64,000 bases of DNA. Source: an uncultured Acinetobacter sp. (GTDB taxonomy: Bacteria; Pseudomonadota; Gammaproteobacteria; Pseudomonadales; Moraxellaceae). Below the pieces are notes generated by a model, which was not told the origin of the DNA, made no database searches, and saw only the letters and a program-made list of their open reading frames with translations. The position numbers were made by a program, and so were the translations under genes. The number at the start of each line of letters is the position of its first letter. Position 1 is the first letter of the stretch. Positions 57,348 to 64,000 of this stretch are shown here, piece after piece. Location of the stretch: positions 34,202-98,201 of the forward strand of contig CAJYTY010000018.1 of assembly GCA_913777945.1 (NCBI GenBank), given 5' to 3'.

Positions 57348-58223
57348 TTATGGTGTTTGAGTTGGTTGAACTGTTTTTAAGATTTGTTTAAGCGCAGTGA
57401 CATCGATTTGACCCGGTGCCGAAGCCTCGCCGATCATACCGAAACTTAAACTTCCGCCCATATTGGCGGTTGAAACACGCGATACCGTACCTAAGCGCCC
57501 CATCGACATCGTAAGTAACGGTTTTTTCGACTGTTCACTTACTTTTAGTGTCGCATTCATTAGCGTAAAGACATCCTGCTTAGACTTTGGCATTACCGCA
57601 ATTTTTAAGATATCTGCACCCATTTGATCTTGTTTGAGTAAGCGATTTACGATGTCCTGCTCACTTGGGGTTTTATCAAAATCATGGTTAGACATCACCA
57701 CTAACACATTTTTCTTGTGTGCCAAGCTGGTCAGCTTTTCAACTGCTGCCTGATCTCTAAACATTTCGATATCAAGTAACTGCATAAATGGCTTTTTTAA
57801 ATAATCGCTGTAAATTTTTGCATACTGTTCATCGGTTACATTGAGTTTGCCACCTTCATTTGAAGTACGAATCGTTGCGAGCAACGGTTTGTCTTTTAAA
57901 ATCTGGTTCAGTTCTTGACCAAGTGCAATCACTTGTTTGGTGTCGCTTGCAAATTCCAGCAAATCTATACGAAATTCAGCAATATCCGCATCTTTATTCG
58001 CTGCAATCACTTTTGCCTGAGCAATGGCTTGCTCTTTGGTTTTTGCCGTAATTGGGACAATAGTCTTGACAGGCAAATCACCAATATTGAGATTTTTAAC
58101 AACATATGTTGCCTTGTTCATCGCAGCATTTTCAGCCGCATGCGTAACAGACAGCATAGGTAGGGAGAGACTTAAAGCCGTGCTAATCAGCAACTGCTTA
58201 ACTAACTTTTTTGAACTGTTCAT
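57348..58223 (-). CDS. quiB: Periplasmic type I 3-dehydroquinate dehydratase (QuiB)
   Basis: Catabolic type I dehydroquinase, 291 residues, with a signal peptide (about 1-31). Catalytic features are EFRIDLLEF (about 80), the histidine in VMSNHDFDKTP (about 180) and the Schiff-base lysine in ILKIAVMPKS (about 205). The frame is open to 58271; AAGGGAACGTAAA before ATG 58223 (MNSSKK) fixes the start. It makes dehydroshikimate for QuiC outside the cytoplasm, so it does not compete with the cytoplasmic AroQ. Confidence 0.9.
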   Translation of the reverse strand: MNSSKKLVKQLLISTALSLSLPMLSVTHAAENAAMNKATYVVKNLNIGDLPVKTIVPITAKTKEQAIAQAKVIAANKDADIAEFRIDLLEFASDTKQVIALGQELNQILKDKPLLATIRTSNEGGKLNVTDEQYAKIYSDYLKKPFMQLLDIEMFRDQAAVEKLTSLAHKKNVLVVMSNHDFDKTPSEQDIVNRLLKQDQMGADILKIAVMPKSKQDVFTLMNATLKVSEQSKKPLLTMSMGRLGTVSRVSTANMGGSLSFGMIGEASAPGQIDVTALKQILKTVQPTQTP

Positions 58224-58292
58224 TTTACGTTCCCTTGTAAAAAAATTGAAGTTGCACATCAAGCATGACATACAACTTTGGTCCCAAAAACC

Positions 58293-58922
58293 TTAGATAT
58301 CAAAGAATACCGTTTCATCTTCGCCCTGAATGCGAATATCGAAACGATAAACTGTTTCACCGTCACGCTCTTCACGTTTTGCGATAAGCGTTTGACGACG
58401 TGTTACCCACTCAATACTGTTAAGTACTGGATCTTTGGCGTTTGCTTCAACTTCATCCTCAAAATAAACACGGGTATGTAACCCAATGTTGATTCCGCGA
58501 GCGAAAAGAATCACTGAAATATGAGGGGCTTGCGTTGTTCCCTTACGTCCCGGTACTGCGCCAGGCTTAATGGTACTGAAGCTCCAAAAACCTGTCTTAA
58601 AATCTGCACCCGTACGTCCCCAACCATGAAAATGCGGATCTGCTGCTTTACCTTGAGTATCTGCTTCACTTGGATAGACACCATTGGCATCTGCTTGCCA
58701 GATCTCAACCAAAACATCACGTAATGGCAAACCTAATCCGTCAAATACCTGACCTTCCAAGCGAATACGTTCACCTTGTGTTTGATCTTGAACCAGCATA
58801 TTGCCGTAGTTATGTTCAAACACTTCAATGTTGGCCTGTTTTGGAAGCAAGCCAATATGCACGTAAGGACCACCTGTTTGAGATGGGGTTTCTTTGAGTT
58901 CTTGAAAATTCCAACCGTTCAT
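58293..58922 (-). CDS. pcaG: Protocatechuate 3,4-dioxygenase alpha subunit
   Basis: Intradiol dioxygenase alpha chain, 209 residues; pairs with PcaH to cleave protocatechuate to 3-carboxy-cis,cis-muconate. The family region GQVFDGLGLPLRDVLVEIWQ (about 61-80) is clear. The frame runs to 58940, but GGAG followed by ATG 58922 (MNGWNF) gives the length known for A. baylyi PcaG. It starts 17 bases after the pcaH stop. Confidence 0.95.
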   Translation of the reverse strand: MNGWNFQELKETPSQTGGPYVHIGLLPKQANIEVFEHNYGNMLVQDQTQGERIRLEGQVFDGLGLPLRDVLVEIWQADANGVYPSEADTQGKAADPHFHGWGRTGADFKTGFWSFSTIKPGAVPGRKGTTQAPHISVILFARGINIGLHTRVYFEDEVEANAKDPVLNSIEWVTRRQTLIAKREERDGETVYRFDIRIQGEDETVFFDI

Positions 58923-58939
58923 TATTTTCACTCCATCCA

Positions 58940-59677
<738 letters not shown>

Positions 59678-59694
59678 CTAAATCTGCTGATCCA

Positions 59695-60099
59695 TTATTT
59701 TTTGTTCAGTTTTTCTGGTGCGATACCAAGCTCTTCAAACACCTGTTCAGCCATATGCATGGCAGCATTTGATGCTGGTAGGCCCGCATACAGTGAACAA
59801 TGCAGGATCAATTCTTTGAGCTCGTCTTTGGTCACGCCATTGTTAAAACATGCACGTAAATGCATCCGCAACTCATCTTCACGACCTAGCGCCAATAAAA
59901 CCGCGATTGTCACTAGACTGCGTGTATGGCGAGGTAAGCCCGGACGAGACCACACCTCACCCCAAGCAAATCGACTAATAAAATTCTGAAAGTCCTCATT
60001 GAAATCGTTCAGATTCTCAATCGAACGGTTGACGTGTTTTTCGCCGAGGACTGCTGTACGGACTTCAATGCCCTGTTTGTAACGATCATCATCATTCAT
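59695..60099 (-). CDS. pcaC: 4-carboxymuconolactone decarboxylase
   Basis: A 134-residue member of the AhpD-like decarboxylase family. GLPRHTRSLVTIAVLLALG (about 52) and the HLRACFNNGVTKDELKELI segment are the usual motif. Decarboxylates carboxymuconolactone to the enol-lactone. Free-standing, not fused to PcaD. Confidence 0.94.
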   Translation of the reverse strand: MNDDDRYKQGIEVRTAVLGEKHVNRSIENLNDFNEDFQNFISRFAWGEVWSRPGLPRHTRSLVTIAVLLALGREDELRMHLRACFNNGVTKDELKELILHCSLYAGLPASNAAMHMAEQVFEELGIAPEKLNKK

Positions 60100-60114
60100 T
60101 AGAGAACTCTCACC

Positions 60115-61470
60115 TTAAGTTGCATCAGTATGTGCAACGATAGACTTAACAAAAATTGCAATCGCGGCAGCTGCGGCAGGAATGAACAACATGCTTAAAA
60201 TCATGGTGAACGACCAGTTATTACCCAGCAGAACTGCTCCAATCCATGCACCGAACACGGCCCCAAAACGGCCAATGCCCGACATCCATGCAACACCAGT
60301 TGCACGGCACTGCGTTGGATAAAACCGCGCACTTAAAACCGGCATAGACGACTGCGCGCCATTTACCGCAATACCCGCACACAAGATAAACAGTGCAAGT
60401 AAAGTTGGATTTGAAAGACTTTGACCAACAATTACCGCAAAGATACCGGCAGCCAAATAAAAACCCGCAATAATTCGATTCGGATTAAAACGGTCCATTG
60501 CCCAGCCAATAAATAGCGCACTGAGCACACCACCAAACTGAAATAATCCACCCAAGAATGCTGCACGCTCTAACGATGCCCCGGTTTCACGCATCAAGGT
60601 TGGTAACCAGCTGGTCAACAGATAAATTACGACCAGACCCATGAAGTAAGTCACCCAAAGCAAAACCGTTCCTTTGGCGTATTTGCCAGAAAACAGCATG
60701 CCAAAGACACCTTTTTTACTTGAAGCATCTGTCTTTTCTTCAGGGACGTGAAATTCAGTTACACCTTGAACCTTATGTGGTGCAATACGCGTTAAGATCT
60801 GACGCACCTTTTCGGTATTTTTTCCTTTTACAATCAGGAAACGATAGGATTCTGGTAAAAACACCATCACCACAAGCATCAAAATCAAGGGGGCCCAACC
60901 GCCTAACAAAAACAGGCTGTGCCAACCATAAGCCGGAATTAACCAGCTGCTGATAAAGCCACCCATTGCCATGCCCAAGTTGTAACCACAAAACATACAT
61001 GTCACGAGCAAAGAACGAATTCGTGCCGGACAGTATTCTGAAAAAAGTGTGGTCGCGTTTGGCATTGCAGCGCCTAGACCAATCCCGGTTAAAAATCGGA
61101 AAATCACCAAACTGTCTAATGTTGTGGAATATGCACAGGCAAGTGTAAAACCACCAAAAATCAACATCGCAACAGACAGCACAATCTTGCGACCAAAACG
61201 ATCGGCTGTGGGGCCTGAAACCAGCGCACCAATAATCATACCGCCCAAGGCTGCACTCATTACAGGACCCAACTGCGATCGATCCACACCCCAATCTTGT
61301 GCAAGCGCAGGCGCAATAAATCCCATTGCTGCGGTATCTATACCATCCACAAAGACAATCAAGAAACACACAATCGCAATCAACCACTGATACTTACTTA
61401 GTGGCGCATCATTGATTAATGCCTGTGCATCCAGACTTGTGTTTTGTGCAGCGTAATCCTGAGACGCCAT
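60115..61470 (-). CDS. pcaK: 4-hydroxybenzoate/protocatechuate MFS transporter (PcaK)
   Basis: Twelve-helix aromatic acid:H+ symporter of 451 residues. The family motif is FVDGIDTAAMGFIAPAL (about 40, DGxD with key Asp) and SGPTADRFGRK lies in loop 2-3 (about 87). The central cytoplasmic loop carries a charged insert. GGAGGCAGAT precedes the ATG. Paralogue of HcaK. Sits between pcaD and pcaC as in A. baylyi. Confidence 0.93.
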   Translation of the reverse strand: MASQDYAAQNTSLDAQALINDAPLSKYQWLIAIVCFLIVFVDGIDTAAMGFIAPALAQDWGVDRSQLGPVMSAALGGMIIGALVSGPTADRFGRKIVLSVAMLIFGGFTLACAYSTTLDSLVIFRFLTGIGLGAAMPNATTLFSEYCPARIRSLLVTCMFCGYNLGMAMGGFISSWLIPAYGWHSLFLLGGWAPLILMLVVMVFLPESYRFLIVKGKNTEKVRQILTRIAPHKVQGVTEFHVPEEKTDASSKKGVFGMLFSGKYAKGTVLLWVTYFMGLVVIYLLTSWLPTLMRETGASLERAAFLGGLFQFGGVLSALFIGWAMDRFNPNRIIAGFYLAAGIFAVIVGQSLSNPTLLALFILCAGIAVNGAQSSMPVLSARFYPTQCRATGVAWMSGIGRFGAVFGAWIGAVLLGNNWSFTMILSMLFIPAAAAAIAIFVKSIVAHTDAT

Positions 61471-61509
61471 ATCTGCCTCCTAAGGCCTAAATCCTTTTAA
61501 ATCAGCTTA

Positions 61510-62310
61510 TTAAACGATTGATCTAATAAACTGGCCAAAAACTTGCGTGAATGCTTCAGGCTGTTCAATATTTGACAGATGTGAAGCGTCCAATGTCTTC
61601 AACTGGCTGTTTTGGATATATTGATGTAAAAACTCAGCATCGCTGACCGTAGTGACCGGATCTGCTTCTCCAGCAATGATCAGTGTCGGAATTGAAATCT
61701 TTGCAATCGATTCACGCAGATCTGCGCCTGCAAGTGCACGGCAGGCATTGGCATACCCTTGTGCTGGAGTATTGGCTAGACTTCGAATCGTGTTTTGAGC
61801 AAGCACACTGGCTTGATGATCAAATTTTTCGCTAAACCAGCGAGTATGTGTGGTACTGACCAAATCACTCAAACCCGTTGCTTCTACGGAAGCAGCGCGT
61901 GCATTCCAGCCTTCTGCTGTCCAGATTTTTGCAGCAGAATTGGCAACCGTGATGCTATAAAAACGTTCAGGGCGATGAATACCTAACCAAAGTGCCGTCA
62001 TACCGCCCATTGAAATACCACAAAAGTGCGCTTGATCAATATTTAAGGCATCCAAAATATCAATGACATCTTCACCCAGATGCTGCAATTCGGTTTGATC
62101 AATAACAGCACTTTGGCCGTGTCCACGTGTATCGTAAGTTACAATCTTAAAATCGGCTTTGAGCGCTTCGATTTGTGACATCCACATGGTATTGTCGGTA
62201 CCAAGCGAGTTCGAAAACACAATCGCGGGAGCATCTTGTGGCCCCTGAACCTGTACCGCAAGCGGTTGGCCCTGACGATTGTTAATCATAGTGATATGAA
62301 TATTGCTCAC
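61510..62310 (-). CDS. pcaD: 3-oxoadipate enol-lactonase
   Basis: Alpha/beta-hydrolase of 266 residues that opens the enol-lactone to beta-ketoadipate. The nucleophile elbow is FCGISMGGMTAL (about 97), the oxyanion segment is FSNSLGTDNTMW (about 32), the acid GEADPVT (about 214) and the histidine ASHLSNIEQ (about 242). It overlaps pcaB by four bases (ATGA). Confidence 0.94.
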   Translation of the reverse strand: MSNIHITMINNRQGQPLAVQVQGPQDAPAIVFSNSLGTDNTMWMSQIEALKADFKIVTYDTRGHGQSAVIDQTELQHLGEDVIDILDALNIDQAHFCGISMGGMTALWLGIHRPERFYSITVANSAAKIWTAEGWNARAASVEATGLSDLVSTTHTRWFSEKFDHQASVLAQNTIRSLANTPAQGYANACRALAGADLRESIAKISIPTLIIAGEADPVTTVSDAEFLHQYIQNSQLKTLDASHLSNIEQPEAFTQVFGQFIRSIV

Positions 62311-63665
62311 TTTGCCTCTCCTTTTGCTTCTTGCAAAACAGCATCAATCTGATCTTGAATATTGCCGAGGTAAGATTCTGGTTTGAATATTGCCTCAAGC
62401 TGCTTTGCATCGAACAATGCAGTGACTTCCGCAGTCTCTGCCATGATGTCTTTTAAATGTTTGTGTTCAGCAACGGCTTTTTTACAAGCTGCTTCCACCA
62501 CGTGATGTGCATTTAGACGTCCCAGATGCGGTGCCAACGCCATCATGACTGCTTCAGCCATGATTAAGCCTTGTGTACACTCGATATTGGCGCGCATGTT
62601 TTCTGCATTGACATCCATACCTTTCAAGACATCTAAAGTACGCTCTAGAGCACCCGCGGTGAGTTGAAAGATTTCCGGTAAGGCAAGCCATTCAGCATGC
62701 CAGCTACCCAAGCTACGTTCATGCTCTTGCACCATGCTTTGATACATGCTCGACATTAACGCAGGAACACGATTGGCCGCAGCCAATACCGACGCCGCAG
62801 CAACCGGATTACGCTTATGTGGCATGGTTGAAGATCCGCCACGCCCTTGGGCTGTCGGTTCAAATACTTCTGCAACTTCTGTTTGCATCATCAGTGACCA
62901 GTCGCGCGCCATCTTGCCTGTGTTACCCGTAATCAAGCCGAGTACACTTGCAATTTCGACAATACGATCTCTTTCGCCATGCCACGTACATGCGGCATGT
63001 GTCAGATTTAAGGTTTTTGCAAATGCTTGTGTAACGGAGGTTCCCTGATTTTGCAAAGATGCCAGCGAGCCAACTGCGCCACCTAATTGTGCAGTCAACA
63101 CACGTGACTTCATAAGTTGTAAGCGGTCTAAATCGCGCTTAAACGCAGAAGCCCAACGCGCAAGCTTATGTCCCAAGGTGATCGGTAAAGCTTGCTGTAA
63201 CCATGTGCGCCCCATCATCACCTGATGGCGATATCGTTGCGCTTGTTGTAAAGCAGCCTGATAGCACTGATTTAAAAGCAGTTCTACAATAACGAGTGCA
63301 TCACGCGATTGCAGTACACATGCTGTGTCTAGAATATCTTGACTGGTCGCACCCCAATGCACATAACGCGATGCTTCTTCATCGACTTGCTTCACAATTG
63401 AAGTCAGTTGTTTGACAAAAGGAATAGCGATATTTCCAGCCAGTCCAGTGGCAATGGCTAAACTTTGAAAATCAATTTTTTCAACCGCATCTTGAGTAGC
63501 AAACGTAATGATATCGGCAGCAGACTGGGGAATTACCCCAACTGCTGCTTGCGCTTGCGCCAGTGCAACCTCTGTCTCAATCATATATTTGACCAACGCA
63601 CGATCACTGAAAATTTCAGTTACGTCTTGTTGATAAAAAAGAGAAGCATATAACTGGCTCATCAT
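62307..63665 (-). CDS. pcaB: 3-carboxy-cis,cis-muconate cycloisomerase
   Basis: Fumarase/aspartase-superfamily enzyme of 452 residues; cyclises carboxymuconate to carboxymuconolactone. The superfamily signature GGSSTMPHKRNP (about 278) with its catalytic serine, and HWGATSQDILDT (about 103), are clear. Follows pcaF after nine bases. Confidence 0.95.
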   Translation of the reverse strand: MMSQLYASLFYQQDVTEIFSDRALVKYMIETEVALAQAQAAVGVIPQSAADIITFATQDAVEKIDFQSLAIATGLAGNIAIPFVKQLTSIVKQVDEEASRYVHWGATSQDILDTACVLQSRDALVIVELLLNQCYQAALQQAQRYRHQVMMGRTWLQQALPITLGHKLARWASAFKRDLDRLQLMKSRVLTAQLGGAVGSLASLQNQGTSVTQAFAKTLNLTHAACTWHGERDRIVEIASVLGLITGNTGKMARDWSLMMQTEVAEVFEPTAQGRGGSSTMPHKRNPVAAASVLAAANRVPALMSSMYQSMVQEHERSLGSWHAEWLALPEIFQLTAGALERTLDVLKGMDVNAENMRANIECTQGLIMAEAVMMALAPHLGRLNAHHVVEAACKKAVAEHKHLKDIMAETAEVTALFDAKQLEAIFKPESYLGNIQDQIDAVLQEAKGEAK

Positions 63666-63674
63666 GATCTCCGT

Positions 63675-64000
63675 TTAAGCAACCCGCTCAATAATGAGCG
63701 CAATTCCCTGACCCACGCCGATACACATCGAACACAGCGCATACTTACCGCCCGACTGTTCCAGCTGGTTTAAAGCCGTCGTCACTAGACGCGCACCAGA
63801 TGCACCCAATGGATGACCCAGTGCAATTGCACCGCCATTCGGATTCACCCGTGCATCGTCATCTGCCAGCCCTAAGTCTCGGGTACAGGCCAGTGCCTGT
63901 GCAGCAAAGGCTTCGTTCAGCTCAATCACATCCATCTGATCAAGCGTCAGATTGGCCTGCTTGAGCAGCTTTTTGATCGCCGGTGCCGGTGCGAAGCCCA
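63675..64000 (-). CDS. pcaF: Beta-ketoadipyl-CoA thiolase, C-terminal part (PcaF)
   Basis: The C-terminal 107 or so residues of a thiolase, cut by the window edge. The frame continues upstream through [19 protein letters not shown]. Catalytic elements are [24 protein letters not shown] with the active histidine, and the cysteine in [12 protein letters not shown]. Base composition is clearly higher in G+C than the pca genes next to it. Position matches pcaF of the pcaIJFBDKCHG operon; a cat-type paralogue (catF) would look nearly the same. Confidence 0.9.
   Translation of the reverse strand, partial: GFAPAPAIKKLLKQANLTLDQMDVIELNEAFAAQALACTRDLGLADDDARVNPNGGAIALGHPLGASGARLVTTALNQLEQSGGKYALCSMCIGVGQGIALIIERVA

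Noticed and set aside
60773..61387. 204-residue frame within pcaK
   Set aside because: Same-strand shadow rich in Cys and Trp; pcaK itself has full motifs.

Overview
The window reads as Acinetobacter chromosome (gamma-proteobacteria). The support is AT-rich DNA, the pca-qui-pob-hca block laid out as I recall it from A. baylyi ADP1, an iac block in the gene order I recall for Acinetobacter (iacHABICDEFG), and a zrlA-zigA-folE2 zinc-starvation cluster. I cannot name the species. The window is mostly catabolic and metabolic DNA. I saw no rRNA, tRNA, CRISPR array, insertion sequence or prophage.

Layout. (1) 1-2836: a CioAB-type cytochrome bd oxidase with a 35-residue DUF2474 membrane peptide, then a lone XRE regulator. 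(2) 2883-20129, all minus strand: a MarR regulator (candidate IacR); an operon livK-livH-livMG(fused)-livF-ketopantoate-reductase-like-class II aldolase; an OprD-type porin; and the complete indole-3-acetate operon. Upstream of livK, the porin and iacH lies a related sequence on the same strand, 43-55 bp before each start codon. This suggests one regulon for outer-membrane entry, ABC uptake and ring cleavage. (3) 20482-24136: a HypT-like LysR gene, divergent aspA with two strong palindromes in the gap, and a quinone oxidoreductase. (4) 24227-28281: a ROK kinase, then two Zur-box-like palindromes in front of zrlA and of zigA-folE2. (5) 28282-31526: a 931-bp gene-free stretch and aroQ-accB-accC. 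(6) 31589-36602: a small secreted protein and a Baeyer-Villiger monooxygenase/SDR/COG3687 operon with a divergent TetR gene. (7) 36603-48248: the hydroxycinnamate genes hcaK-hcaR diverging from hcaABCDE plus a DUF3237 gene, a hotdog thioesterase and hcaG. (8) 48297-50461: pobA and pobR. (9) 50628-51806: an AT-rich Sel1-repeat gene sitting between pobR and quiA. (10) 51879-64000: quiA, quiX, quiC, quiB, pcaG, H, C, K, D, B and the 3' end of pcaF, all minus strand.

How it fits together. Hydroxycinnamates (hca) and quinate/shikimate (qui) feed 4-hydroxybenzoate and protocatechuate; PobA hydroxylates 4-hydroxybenzoate to protocatechuate; Pca enzymes carry it through beta-ketoadipate to acetyl-CoA and succinyl-CoA. 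The iac enzymes should bring indole-3-acetate to catechol, whose cat genes are not in this window. Several start codons were moved inward from the longest reading frame because a good ribosome binding site or an operator dictated it; these are noted per gene.
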